Origin: Planctomycetota bacterium | Lineage (GTDB): Bacteria > Planctomycetota > GCA-002687715 | NCBI GenBank assembly: GCA_002687715.1 | Contig: NZBC01000279.1 | Coordinates: 1-48,779, forward strand | Direction of reading: 5' to 3' | DNA: 48,779 bases | Shown here: positions 8,000-17,018 of the stretch, in pieces | How positions within the stretch are numbered: the stretch's first letter is position 1 | Layout: each line of letters opens with the position of its first letter | Translations under genes and position numbers: made by a program | The notes under the pieces: generated by a model | Seen by the model: only the letters and a program-made list of their open reading frames with translations | Told to the model about the DNA's origin: nothing | Databases searched by the model: none

Positions 8000-9754
8000 C
8001 TACTCGAAGTGCAACGCCAGGGCGTTCGAGAGCGCGTAGCCGGCCGGAGTCATGGGGTCGGAGACGAGAACCTGGGCGTAGATGTCGGTGCCGGCGAGCG
8101 CCGGGTCGTTGGGGACCGGGAAGGGGACGGTGAGCATGCCGCCGCCGCCGGTGGGCAGTGCGATCGCCGTGAGATCGAAGAACGACGTCATCCAGTCGAC
8201 ACTGGCGAAGCAGCCGGGGCCGACCTGGAGGTGGTCGGGGAGGGCGCAGAGGACGAAGTACGCGAGTTGACCGCCGAGCTGGCCGGCGAGTGTGACGCTG
8301 AAGGCGGCGTTGCCGAGGCTGGGCGTCCCGGTGCCGGTGAGCGTGACCGGACCGGTGCTGCCCGGGCAGCCGGGACCGTACGGTGCGGTGTAGGCACGCG
8401 GGGTGGCGGGCGGAAGGACCTCGAGGCAGCCGGGGAACACCACGAGCTCGCCGGTGGTCGGATCGTCCCATTGCAGGACGTAGGACCCGGAGGGCGTCTC
8501 CGCAGGTATCGACAGCGGGAAGATCCGGTCGTCGAAGCCGGGGTTGGAGGTCGCCCACGTGCTGGGCCCCGTGATGTCGGGAAACGGGCCGAGGAACGTG
8601 AACGCCGAGTCCGGACCCTGGTCGACGCCCGTGCCGAAGATGCCGAACCACGCGGCGTAGGGTGCCGGTTGTTCCAGCGTGGAGACGGGGTTCACGAGCG
8701 GCGTCGGGGTGCTGAGGTAGAACACCTGAACCATGTTTCGGGTCGGGGCCGGACCGTTGACGTTGATCGTACCCACCGAATTCGTGGCGCCTGCGGCGAC
8801 CTTGAGGACGGTCGGCGACGCGACCCCGCCGAGGGCCGCCGTCTGGAACGTGTTGTCGATGGTGACCCCGTTCCACCACGCGGCGCTGAAGTTCGCCGGC
8901 CCGAACGGACCATCCACGGGTTCGACATAGACCCGGTAGATTCCGGGTGCGATGCCGTCGATGGTGAATGTCCCGGCGCCGATGGTGAACCCACCCTGCC
9001 GGGTGCGGCCCGTGACGGCATCGACGAGGAACACGTGCGCGCCGGCGACGGTTCCGCCGCCGGTTCTCTGGACCGTACCCGCGACCGATCCAGTGCCCGT
9101 GTTCTGCGCGTAGATCGCGCCGACACCGGCGTCGTCGTCGGCCGCCGGAAGGCGGGTCTTGAGCGTTCCCGCGAACTGGAACGGGTACATCGACGCGTTG
9201 AACAAAGCGCTGTGGTCCATGCCGATGCCGTGACCGGCCTCGTGCATCACGAACCCGTCGACGTCGAACCAACCCGGCGTGCCGAGCGTCGAGAAGAAGA
9301 ACCCCTGACCGGGCGCGGGGCTGTTCGGCGACCCGTTGCCGACGACGTCGAACTCCGTGATCACACCATTGGTGAACCACACGGTCGTGATCCCGAGTCC
9401 GCCACCGAGCAGCGCCTGGTTCGCGGGCGTATCCGCCCACGTGAGCAAGTTGGTGCCGTCCTGAGCCGGGTCGGTGATCGGGGTCTGTCCCTGGTTGATG
9501 AACGTCAGACCGCTCAACACACCGAGCCGAGCGACTGCGGTATCGATCGCGGGGACGACCAGGCTGCCGGCCTGGAAGATGACCTGGGTGCCGACCTGAT
9601 CGTTGACCGCGTAGTTGACGCTGGCGCCCGACGGCCAGGTGTTGGGAGTGGGCGTCGTGGGACCCCCGGACCAGATGGGGAGATAGGCGCGGACACTCAG
9701 GGCCGTCAACGCGGCGACGAGCACCACGAGGTAGGGGCGAACGCGGGCGTTCAT
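8000..9754 (-). CDS. Secreted matrixin-type metalloprotease
   Basis: The 584-residue protein starts with a signal peptide (about 1-22). HEAGHGIGMDH at 171-181 is a perfect HExxHxxGxxH metzincin zinc site, with Met189 in the SMYP turn that follows, so this is a matrixin/M10-like peptidase. A carboxypeptidase-regulatory-like beta domain comes next (around 220-280, with the SVAGTVQRTGGGTVAGAHVF start). The C-terminal part contains a Gly/Thr-rich beta domain (the GPGCPGSTG region) seen in secreted proteins of this lineage. The ATG at 9754 was chosen because it has a strong GAGGAGGG site just upstream, is followed by the signal peptide, and overlaps the stop of the upstream gene (ATGA). Substrate unknown. 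Confidence 0.88.
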   Translation of the reverse strand: MNARVRPYLVVLVAALTALSVRAYLPIWSGGPTTPTPNTWPSGASVNYAVNDQVGTQVIFQAGSLVVPAIDTAVARLGVLSGLTFINQGQTPITDPAQDGTNLLTWADTPANQALLGGGLGITTVWFTNGVITEFDVVGNGSPNSPAPGQGFFFSTLGTPGWFDVDGFVMHEAGHGIGMDHSALFNASMYPFQFAGTLKTRLPAADDDAGVGAIYAQNTGTGSVAGTVQRTGGGTVAGAHVFLVDAVTGRTRQGGFTIGAGTFTIDGIAPGIYRVYVEPVDGPFGPANFSAAWWNGVTIDNTFQTAALGGVASPTVLKVAAGATNSVGTINVNGPAPTRNMVQVFYLSTPTPLVNPVSTLEQPAPYAAWFGIFGTGVDQGPDSAFTFLGPFPDITGPSTWATSNPGFDDRIFPLSIPAETPSGSYVLQWDDPTTGELVVFPGCLEVLPPATPRAYTAPYGPGCPGSTGPVTLTGTGTPSLGNAAFSVTLAGQLGGQLAYFVLCALPDHLQVGPGCFASVDWMTSFFDLTAIALPTGGGGMLTVPFPVPNDPALAGTDIYAQVLVSDPMTPAGYALSNALALHFE

Positions 9755-10302
9755 CGTCCCTCCTCGTTGGTGATCTGGACCGCGCGGCGCAGCGCGGCGA
9801 CTGACGTCGAGCGACCTCGGTCGGTGGCGCGCATCGCTCGACCGTCCGCGACCCGCCACTGACCCTGCGTCATGCCCGCGGTTCGCCACTGGCCCAGCGC
9901 GTCCTTCACGATGAATGCGACCACCTCGTCGCCGACGCGATACCGGACGCCGGCGGAGACGCGCATCTCGACGTGCCCGATCTTGCCGCCGGGCTCACGC
10001 ACTAGCAGCGGAGGATCGGGGAGGTCGCCCTTCCACGTTTCGGTGACGTCCAGCTCCCACTCGCTCCAGATCAGGCCAGATGCGCGCACCGCGCGCTCGG
10101 TGAGAACGTGGGCGCGCACGATGAGGACGGCATCCCGTGCGAGGTCCACGGTCGTCTTGGTGGGGGCGCCGCACCGCGCGGCACCGATCCGGTCATATCC
10201 GATTCCAGTGCTCCTCTGGACCTGCGGCGCGGGACCCGGCATGCACCACAGCCCGCCCGCGACGGCTCCCACGACGACGGCGATGACGAGCGGCTTCAGC
10301 AT
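9751..10302 (-). CDS. Secreted partner protein of the matrixin, unknown function
   Basis: The 183-residue protein has an N-terminal hydrophobic export segment (about 1-20). A beta-rich domain follows with the pattern VLIVRAHVLTERAV, then VTETWKGDLP, LLVREPGGKIG and YRVGDEVVAFI. Proteins with this pattern are often encoded beside secreted metalloproteases in similar genomes; that association is from memory and unverified here. A GAGAGGAG site precedes the ATG, and the stop overlaps the matrixin start by four bases. A chaperone, inhibitor or structural companion role is possible. Confidence 0.7.
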   Translation of the reverse strand: MLKPLVIAVVVGAVAGGLWCMPGPAPQVQRSTGIGYDRIGAARCGAPTKTTVDLARDAVLIVRAHVLTERAVRASGLIWSEWELDVTETWKGDLPDPPLLVREPGGKIGHVEMRVSAGVRYRVGDEVVAFIVKDALGQWRTAGMTQGQWRVADGRAMRATDRGRSTSVAALRRAVQITNEEGR

Positions 10303-10377
10303 GATCGGGTGACTCCTCTCTGTGGCCTGGCTGGCGGCATCGCGGGGACCGCCAATCAGGAGATTCTATCGCAGCGG

Positions 10378-10504
10378 GGAAGCGGAATTGAAAGGGGGTT
10401 TGTTGGACGGAGGTTTCGAGGAGAACCCAGGAGCCCGAGGATCAGAAACAGGAGCAGAGCCCGGATCTCGACTCTGCTCCTGGGTTCTCCTTGAAACCGC
10501 TTCC
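10378..10504. repeat. Family B palindromic repeat (downstream of the TauE gene)
   Basis: AGGAGAACCCAGGAGC at 10419-10434 is perfectly complementary to 10476-10491 (16 of 16). The stem continues outward after one mismatch with GGTTTC (10412-10417) against GAAACC (10493-10498), and with GGAAGCGG (10378-10385) against CCGCTTCC (10497-10504) across a bulge. A competing inner pairing, AGGAGCAGAG (10450-10459) with CTCTGCTCCT (10472-10481), also exists. The element fills most of the gap before the TauE stop. Confidence 0.88.
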
Positions 10505-10513
10505 CGAATGCGG

Positions 10514-11293
10514 CTACAGCGCCTTGAACAGCATGCCGGCGCCAGCCGCCGCCGCCCCGAGGTACATGACCAGGACGAACGGTCGCTCGGGGACGCGGTG
10601 GTGCATCCAGAGTCCGATGCCCGCGCCGACCGGGACGAGGGGGAGGAACACCGCCGACGTGAGCAGTGTCTCGCCCGTGATCAGCGAGAGTCCGAGGTAC
10701 ACCGGCAGCTTGGCCGCGTTCACGATGAAGAAGAAGAGGCACAGCGTGCCGACGAGGACGCGCTTCTCGAGGCGATGCTCGAGGAGGTAGATCGACATGA
10801 TCGGGCCCGCGCTGTGCGCCACTGTCGACACGACGCCGCACAGCGCGCCCGCCGTGGTGCCCGACGTCGTCGTGTCGGGTATCCGAGGGACCGCGCCGCC
10901 GAGCATGCGCCAGAGTTGCAGCGCGACGAACGCGAGACAGGTCGCGCCCACGACGCCGTTGAGCGCCGGGATGAGTCGTCCCGAGCCCTGCAGCAGCCAC
11001 AGGACGAGTCCACCGATCGCGATGCCGAAGACCGCGCCCGTCACCGTGTGGCGGATGCGGTGGTTGGACCAGGTCCCGCGGTGCTGCCAGACCGCGACTG
11101 CGTCCGCTGCGAGCAGGAGCGGCAGGATCACGCCCACGGCGTGATCGACACGCAGAGCGTGCGCCATCAGCGGAATGGCCACGATCCCGATCCCGCCGCC
11201 GAATCCCGATTTCGACAGCCCGACGATGAGCACCGCGAGGCTCATCGCGGTGAAGAACCACCACATCGGGATGCCGTCGGGCGGGTCGACCAT
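10514..11293 (-). CDS. TauE/SafE-family permease (sulfite/sulfonate exporter-like)
   Basis: The 259-residue integral membrane protein has about eight predicted helices. The opening GLSKSGFGGGIGIVAIPLMA (about residues 25-44) is the first-repeat signature of the TauE/SafE family, and GALCGVVSTVAHSAGPIMSIYLL (about 150-172) is the second. This family exports sulfite, sulfoacetate or other small anions; the true substrate is not evident. It is a single gene on the minus strand between aceE and the matrixin pair, with a family B repeat on each side. That arrangement would fit a mobile or rearranged cassette, though no transposase is present. Confidence 0.9.
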   Translation of the reverse strand: MVDPPDGIPMWWFFTAMSLAVLIVGLSKSGFGGGIGIVAIPLMAHALRVDHAVGVILPLLLAADAVAVWQHRGTWSNHRIRHTVTGAVFGIAIGGLVLWLLQGSGRLIPALNGVVGATCLAFVALQLWRMLGGAVPRIPDTTTSGTTAGALCGVVSTVAHSAGPIMSIYLLEHRLEKRVLVGTLCLFFFIVNAAKLPVYLGLSLITGETLLTSAVFLPLVPVGAGIGLWMHHRVPERPFVLVMYLGAAAAGAGMLFKAL

Positions 11294-11322
11294 GGGGGCG
11301 TTCGGAGTCGTTGGCTTTCTGT

Positions 11323-11420
11323 GGGGAACCCAGGAGCCCAGGAAAGAGCTAAGGAGAACCCAGGAACCCAGGAGCAGAATCCGATCCGATCTGGTTCTTG
11401 GGTTCCCGGGTTCTCCTTGG
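11323..11420. repeat. Family B palindromic repeat (upstream of the TauE gene)
   Basis: Two direct units of the GAACCCAGGAnCCCAGGA type occur at about 11326-11345 and 11354-11372. They face an inverted unit at 11390-11418, so that AAGGAGAACCC at 11351-11361 pairs with GGGTTCTCCTT at 11408-11418. Arms of about 28 bases pair with a few mismatches. It lies in the 198-base gap between the aceE stop and the TauE start. Confidence 0.85.
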
Positions 11421-11491
11421 CCTTCCTGCTGTCCTCACCTTGGCGGTCTCGTTGCCGCGCACGCTGCCAAGCGGCACGGGGATCGTGCGTG

Positions 11492-14149
11492 TTACACGTC
11501 CAACGGGTCGATCTTGTCGGTGTCGATGCGGAGATCGGCGATCGCGGACTGAAGCTCGCTGGCGGTGATCTTGCCCTGGTGCCGGAGCGCGTCGAGCGTC
11601 GCGACGACGATGGACGCGGCATCGACTTCGAAGTGGCGGCGGAGCGCCTCACGCGTGTCGCTCATGCCGTAGCCGTCCGTCCCCAGTGGGACGTACTCGC
11701 CCGGAATCCAGCGTGCGATCATGTCCGGTACGGCCTTCATGTAGTCGGACGCCGCGATGAACGGCCCGTCGACACCGTCGAGGACCCTGGCTACGTGGGG
11801 CACTCGGGCCGTCTCCGTCGGGTGGAGCCGGTTCCACCGTTCGCACCGGAGGGCGTCGTTGCGTAGCAGCTGATACGACGTGGCGGACCACACGTCAGCC
11901 GCCACGCCGAACCGAGTGGCGAGGATCTCCTGCGCTTCCAGTACCTGCATCAGGATCGACGCCGAACCGAAGAGCTGCGCCTCGAGCGGGTGGTTCTCCT
12001 GCGACGGCCGGAACCGATAGAGCCCTCGCAGGATGCCCTCCTCCGAACCTTCCGGCATCGGAGGCATCGGGTAGTTCTCGTTCTGGATCGTGATGTAGTA
12101 CCAGGTGTCTTCGCCGTCGACGTACATGCGCCGGATGCCGTCCTTCACGATCGTCGCGAGCTCGTAGGCGAAGGCGGGGTCGTAGCACCGCAGGTTGGGA
12201 ATCGTACTCGCGAGCAGGTGGCTCTGGCCGTCCTCGTGCTGCAGGCCTTCGCCGTTCAGCGTGGTACGGCCGGCCGTTGCGCCCATGAGGAACCCGCGTC
12301 CGCGCGCGTCGCCGAACGCCCATGCCTGGTCGCCCGTCCGCTGGAACCCGAACATCGAGTAGAAGACGTAGAACGGGATCATTGCCTCGCCGTGCGACGC
12401 GCCCGCCGTTCCGGCAGCGAGGAACGACGACATCGCGCCGGCCTCGGGGATGCCTTCCTCCAACAGTTGGCCGTCGGCGGCCTCGCGGTAGTAAAGGAGC
12501 ATCTTCTTGTCGACCGGCTCGTACTTCTGTCCGTTGGAAGCCCAGATGCCGACTTGTCGAAAGAGCGGGTCCATGCCAAACGTTCGCGCCTCATCGGGCA
12601 CGATGGGCACGATGCGCTTGCCGACGTTCTTGTCCTTGAGGAGTCGGCTGACGAGCTGTGCGAACGCCATCGTCGTCGAGGCGGGCTGTTCGTTGCCCTT
12701 CTGGAACGCCGCGTAGACGTCGTCCTTGACTGGGCCGAGCGCCGGAACCTGAGTACGCCGACTGGGGAGTGGGCCGCCCATCGCGGCGCGCCGCTCGTGG
12801 AGGTAGCTGAGCGCCGGGTCGCGCTCGCCCGGGTGGTAGAAGGGGTAGCTCTCGAGCTGCTCGTCCGTGAACGGGATGTCGAGGATGTCCCGCAATTCCG
12901 CGAGCTCGTTCTGCTTGATCTGTTTCTTCTGGTGCGTCGAGTTCTTGCCGGCGAACTCCGATCCGGCCCGCCAGCCTTTCACGCTATGGGAGAGGATCAC
13001 CGTCGGACGTCCCTGGTGATCTTCCGCGGCCTTGAACGCTGCGTAGACCTTGCGACGGTCGTGCCCTCCGGGGCGCAGCTTGCCGAGGTCGTCGTCGGAG
13101 ATGCCCTGGATGAGCTGGAGCAGCGCGGGATTCTGGCCGAAGAAGCGCTCGCGGAGGGTCTTGCCGTCGGAGCTTGCGAAGTGCTGCCACTCTCCGTCGA
13201 CGACCTGGTTCAAAGCATCGCGCAGGACACCGCCGGCATCGCGCGACAAGATCGGATCCCACTCGCGGCCCCAGGTGCACTTGACGACGTTCCAGCCGGC
13301 GCCGCGGTAGAGCCCCTCCAGCTCCTGGATGATCTTGCCGTTACCGCGGACGGGGCCGTCGAGGCGCTGCAGGTTGCAGTTGATGACGAAGGTGAGGTTC
13401 TGGAGGCCGTCGCGCCCGGCGAGGCACAGCGCGCCCGCCGCTTCTGGTTCATCGCTCTCGCCGTCGCCGAGGAACGCCCACACGCGGGACTGCTCCGTGT
13501 CGACGATGCCGCGTGACGCGAGGTAGCGGTTGAAACGAGCCTGGTAGATGGCCGCCATCGGGCCGAGGCCCATACTGACGGTCGGGAACTCCCAGTAGTT
13601 CGGCATGAGCCGCGGATGCGGGTACGACGAGAGGCCTGCGCCGCGCTTCACCTCGCGACGGAATCGGATGAGCTCCGCCTCGGTCAAACGGCCCTCGAGG
13701 AACGACCGCGCGTACATGCCGGGCGCGCCGTGCCCCTGGTAGTAGACATGGTCGCCCGTCCCCGGGCCTTCCTTGCCGCGGAAGAACCAGTTCATGCCAA
13801 CCTCGTACAGCGTCGCCGACGATGCGAAGGTCGAGATGTGGCCGCCGATGCCGGCGTAGTCCTTGTTGCCCTTCGCGACGATGACGGCTGCGTTCCAGCG
13901 GATCATGTCCTCTATCCGCTGCTCGACTGCCTCGTTGCCCGGGAACGCCGCCTCTTCCTCGAGGGAGAGGGTGTTGACGTAGTCGGTGATGACCGGGAGC
14001 TCACCCACCACGCGCCGCGTCCTCGCCTCCTCGAGGAGGCTGGCGACGAGGAAACGGGCGCGCTCGAGTCCGTCGACGTCGATGACGGACTCGAGTGATT
14101 CGAGCCATTCCCGGGTCTGGAGCGGATCGTGGTCACGGCTTTGATGCAT
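11492..14149 (-). CDS. aceE: Pyruvate dehydrogenase E1 component, homodimeric
   Basis: The 885-residue protein has the length and full pattern of AceE. It decarboxylates pyruvate with thiamine diphosphate and passes the acetyl group to the lipoyl E2 subunit. GDGESDEP starts at residue 228 and the NCN of the thiamine-binding motif follows about 28 residues later. The segment from GGHISTFASSATLYEVG (102-118) through YYQGHGAPGMYARSF (136-150) is the characteristic AceE substrate-channel region. The C-terminal transketolase-like domain is complete. No E2 or E3 gene lies beside it, so the complex must be assembled from a distant locus. No strong ribosome binding site precedes the ATG at 14149. Confidence 0.97.
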   Translation of the reverse strand: MHQSRDHDPLQTREWLESLESVIDVDGLERARFLVASLLEEARTRRVVGELPVITDYVNTLSLEEEAAFPGNEAVEQRIEDMIRWNAAVIVAKGNKDYAGIGGHISTFASSATLYEVGMNWFFRGKEGPGTGDHVYYQGHGAPGMYARSFLEGRLTEAELIRFRREVKRGAGLSSYPHPRLMPNYWEFPTVSMGLGPMAAIYQARFNRYLASRGIVDTEQSRVWAFLGDGESDEPEAAGALCLAGRDGLQNLTFVINCNLQRLDGPVRGNGKIIQELEGLYRGAGWNVVKCTWGREWDPILSRDAGGVLRDALNQVVDGEWQHFASSDGKTLRERFFGQNPALLQLIQGISDDDLGKLRPGGHDRRKVYAAFKAAEDHQGRPTVILSHSVKGWRAGSEFAGKNSTHQKKQIKQNELAELRDILDIPFTDEQLESYPFYHPGERDPALSYLHERRAAMGGPLPSRRTQVPALGPVKDDVYAAFQKGNEQPASTTMAFAQLVSRLLKDKNVGKRIVPIVPDEARTFGMDPLFRQVGIWASNGQKYEPVDKKMLLYYREAADGQLLEEGIPEAGAMSSFLAAGTAGASHGEAMIPFYVFYSMFGFQRTGDQAWAFGDARGRGFLMGATAGRTTLNGEGLQHEDGQSHLLASTIPNLRCYDPAFAYELATIVKDGIRRMYVDGEDTWYYITIQNENYPMPPMPEGSEEGILRGLYRFRPSQENHPLEAQLFGSASILMQVLEAQEILATRFGVAADVWSATSYQLLRNDALRCERWNRLHPTETARVPHVARVLDGVDGPFIAASDYMKAVPDMIARWIPGEYVPLGTDGYGMSDTREALRRHFEVDAASIVVATLDALRHQGKITASELQSAIADLRIDTDKIDPLDV

Positions 14150-14183
14150 GGGTGTCTCGGCGGGCGGACGATTGGCGAGGGGT

Positions 14184-14189
14184 AATATA
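14184..14189 (-). promoter_or_regulatory. Possible -10 element for aceE
   Basis: On the minus strand the only AT-rich hexamer of the aceE leader reads TATATT, about 35 bases before the ATG. A GTGACG hexamer lies 15 bases further upstream as a poor -35. The spacing and the -35 are both weak, so this is only a candidate. Confidence 0.25.
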
Positions 14190-14266
14190 ACTGCGCCACA
14201 GGCCCGTCACGATGCCGCGCCGCGCCGTCAGCGTGCCATCAGGACGCCAAGATCGGAGTCACTCCC

Positions 14267-14377
14267 ATGCCCGTCGTCGGAGCGTCTGCCGACCGCCAGC
14301 GCGCCCAGGAGCTGGGTCTCACGCCGATCTACGGTTGCGCGATCATCGACATCGGGGAGAGCCCGGCGGCGCTCTGA
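14267..14377 (+). CDS. Possible 36-residue small protein
   Basis: An ATG at 14267 with GGAG at 14254-14257 opens a 36-codon frame ending in TGA. The peptide contains GLTPIYGCAIIDIGESPAAL and has no recognisable domain. It lies between the divergent aceE leader and the topB 3' end. It may be a gene remnant or chance; nothing supports expression beyond the weak ribosome binding site. Confidence 0.2.
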   Translation: MPVVGASADRQRAQELGLTPIYGCAIIDIGESPAAL

Positions 14378-14402
14378 CGCAAGAAGCCTCGAAGGGATCG
14401 GC

Positions 14403-17018
14403 CTACTCGTCCTCTTTCGAGGACTTCTTGGTCGTCTTCTTCGTGGTCTTGGCGGCCGCCTTCTTGGCCGCCTTCTTCTTGGCCTTCTTCTTGGTGGCCT
14501 TCTTCTTCGTCTTGCGCTCGGGGAACTGCCATTGCAGCTCACCTTCCTCGTTGTAGTAGAGGCTTGCCTTGAACTTGCGGCCGCGCATCGAGACGAATCC
14601 GAAGAGCTCGTCGGTCTTCTCGCCGTTGAGCATCCGCTTGATCTGGTCCGGCGCGAGGTAGCGGTACTTGATGCGCTCGGCGAGGCGGAAGTCGCACTCC
14701 TTGTCCTTCTTCCGCGGGATGTTCTTGACGCACTTGTAGCCCGAGCCCTGGCGGGTGACCTCCGACTTGCACTTGGGGCATTTGCCCATGAGCGTGCCTT
14801 CGGGGACCTCCTCGCGCTTGAACTGTCCCGGCGTTTCCTCTTCGTCGTCGTCGCCTGCGGACGCGTCGAGCTCGATCTCGACCAGACCGTCGTCCTGGAG
14901 GACGAGGTAGCCCGGAGCTCGCGTGCCGTCGAATCCGGTCATCGGACCGATCTTCTTCTCGGCCAGCAGACGAATGACCGTTTCTGGGAACAGGTACTTC
15001 CCCTTCTGGTCCTTGTTGATCGTGAATTCGTCGTCCTTGTCGGCCGACATGTAGGAGAACGTCTTCTCGATCAGCACCTTGCCGTTGGGGGACAGGAGCT
15101 TCGCGCCCTTCGGGTGATCGACCGCGAAGACCTCTTCGTTGCCACCCTCGCGCGACTTCAGTGCTTCGACGAGGTCCGCGACCATGGTGCGGATCTCCTT
15201 GTCCCACTGCTCGCGGCTGTAGTGGCCCTGGGCCATCTGCGCCAGCCGATACTCCCAGTTGCCGGTGAGGTCCGGCTTGGCCAGGACGCCGAGGTCGAGG
15301 TTGCGGACGAGACGCACGAGCGTGCATCCGAGCGGTGTGGGCAGGATGGTGCGGCCGGACCGGCGGGAGAGCCGCTTTCGGATCAGGTCCTCGACGATCG
15401 CGGCTCGGGTTGCCGGCGTCCCGATTCCCTTCTCCTTCAGCTCCTCGAGCGTGTCGTCGTCGAGCACCGTCTCTTCGCCGTCCTCGCCTCTCGGGACCGC
15501 GACGTCCTTGCCCGCCGTCTCCATCGCCTTCACGAGTGAGCCGTCCGTGTAGCGCGAGGGTGGCTGCGTCTCCTTGTCCAGGAGCTCGACTGACTTGGTC
15601 GCGACGGTGCCGTCGTCGTTGAGGCCGGGGAGGTCCTTGTGCTCGGGTGCCGGCTCGACGGCGCGCCAGCCGGGCGTGCCCAGCCGCCGGGCGCGGGTCA
15701 CGAAGGTCTCGTCCTCGACGACGGTGTGCCGAGTTACGTTCTCCCACTCCGCGACGCCGAGGAGCACCGCCATGAACCGGCGCAGGATGAGCTCGTAGAT
15801 CTTCGCCTCGTCGTCCTTGAACGACGTGGGATTCTCGCCCGTCGGGATGAGCGCGAAGTGGTCGGACACCTTGGCGTCGTTGAACACGCGATCTCGACGT
15901 ACGGGCTTGAGCCCGTCGACGGTGCCGCCGGCTTCGGCCAGAGCCCGATCCACGACGTGCCCCAGTGTTCCCGCCCGCAACGACGTCACGAGCTTCGGGA
16001 TCTCGGTTGCGTAGTCGGTGGGCAGGTAGCGGCTCGACGTTCTCGGATAGGTGACGGCTTTCTTGGCTTCGTACAGCCGCTGGACGACGCCGAGCGTGTG
16101 GTCGAGCGTGTACCCGAAGCGGTTCGAGGCTTCGCGCTGGATCGTGGTCAGGTCGAAGAGGAGAGGAGGCATCTCCTTGCGCTTGGTGTGCTTCTCGGTG
16201 GCGACGCCCGGCTTGCCACGGACCTTGTCGACGATGGCCTGAGCCGTTTCCTTCTTCAGAACGCGGTCTGCCTTCTTGCCGTCTTCGTTGATACCGGACC
16301 ACCGGCTTTCGTAGACGCCGTTGGCGCCCGTGTCGAACTCGGCATCGATCTGGAAGTACGGAACCGGCGTGAACCCGTCGATGGCGCGCTCGCGGTCGAC
16401 GAGGAACGCGAGGGTCGGTGTCTTCACGCGCCCGACCGCGAAGAACTGGCGGGCCCGCCCCATGAACTTCTTGGTGAACGCGCGCGTGCCGTTCATGCCG
16501 ACCATCCAGTCGGCCTCGTCACGGGCGTACGCCGCGGAACGCAGCGGGCCGTACTCCTCGGCGCTCTTCAGGTTGTCGAATGCCGTGGAGATGGCCTTGG
16601 TCGTCATCGACTGCAGCCACATCCGGTTGACCTTCTTCTCCGCGGCGCCGGCATGATCCAGCACCAGGTTGAAGATCAGCTCGCCTTCGCGTCCGGCATC
16701 GCACGCGTTGACGATCGTGGTGACCTGCTTGGACTTCATGAGCCGGACGAGCCGTTTCAACAGCTCCGTCGTCTTCGCCTGGCCCTGGCGGGGCACCCGC
16801 TGGAAGGCATCCGGCAGGATCGGCAGGTCGCCGAGTGCCCAACGTTTGTACTTGGCGTCGTAGGCAGATGGGTCCTGCAATTCGAGCAGGTGCCCCGAGG
16901 CCCACGCGATCACCATGTCATCGCGTTCGTAGAGCAACTCCTGCTTCTTGAAACCACCGAGGACTTTGGCGAAGTCGTCGGCGACCGACTTCTTCTCCGT
17001 GACGACGAGGGTCTTCAT
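14403..17018 (-). CDS. topB: DNA topoisomerase III-like type IA enzyme with Lys/Ala-rich tail
   Basis: The 871-residue enzyme relaxes or decatenates DNA through a transient tyrosine-DNA bond. The Toprim domain starts at residue 1 and has DAGREGE at 107-113. The catalytic tyrosine is Tyr324 in AVTYPRTSSRYLP. A zinc-ribbon follows with Cys747, Cys750, Cys763 and Cys775. After a topoisomerase C-terminal segment, residues 837-871 are nearly all Lys, Ala, Thr and Ser, like a histone H1 tail, and should bind DNA non-specifically. Domain order and the lack of several zinc fingers favour TopB over TopA. AGGAGA sits 5-6 bases before the ATG. The upstream 464-base leader is unusual. Confidence 0.93.
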   Translation of the reverse strand: MKTLVVTEKKSVADDFAKVLGGFKKQELLYERDDMVIAWASGHLLELQDPSAYDAKYKRWALGDLPILPDAFQRVPRQGQAKTTELLKRLVRLMKSKQVTTIVNACDAGREGELIFNLVLDHAGAAEKKVNRMWLQSMTTKAISTAFDNLKSAEEYGPLRSAAYARDEADWMVGMNGTRAFTKKFMGRARQFFAVGRVKTPTLAFLVDRERAIDGFTPVPYFQIDAEFDTGANGVYESRWSGINEDGKKADRVLKKETAQAIVDKVRGKPGVATEKHTKRKEMPPLLFDLTTIQREASNRFGYTLDHTLGVVQRLYEAKKAVTYPRTSSRYLPTDYATEIPKLVTSLRAGTLGHVVDRALAEAGGTVDGLKPVRRDRVFNDAKVSDHFALIPTGENPTSFKDDEAKIYELILRRFMAVLLGVAEWENVTRHTVVEDETFVTRARRLGTPGWRAVEPAPEHKDLPGLNDDGTVATKSVELLDKETQPPSRYTDGSLVKAMETAGKDVAVPRGEDGEETVLDDDTLEELKEKGIGTPATRAAIVEDLIRKRLSRRSGRTILPTPLGCTLVRLVRNLDLGVLAKPDLTGNWEYRLAQMAQGHYSREQWDKEIRTMVADLVEALKSREGGNEEVFAVDHPKGAKLLSPNGKVLIEKTFSYMSADKDDEFTINKDQKGKYLFPETVIRLLAEKKIGPMTGFDGTRAPGYLVLQDDGLVEIELDASAGDDDEEETPGQFKREEVPEGTLMGKCPKCKSEVTRQGSGYKCVKNIPRKKDKECDFRLAERIKYRYLAPDQIKRMLNGEKTDELFGFVSMRGRKFKASLYYNEEGELQWQFPERKTKKKATKKKAKKKAAKKAAAKTTKKTTKKSSKEDE

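Noticed and set aside
8009..9862. A 617-codon plus-strand frame opposite the matrixin
   Set aside because: No recognisable domain; the minus strand has signal peptide, zinc motif and ribosome binding site.
10378..11420. An insertion sequence or composite transposon around the TauE gene
   Set aside because: No transposase, no terminal inverted repeats bounding the whole unit and no target-site duplication could be seen; only the palindromic repeats are supported.
14430..14520. A tandem DNA repeat at the topB 3' end
   Set aside because: The repetitive look comes from Lys/Ala codons of the protein tail, not from an independent repeat unit.
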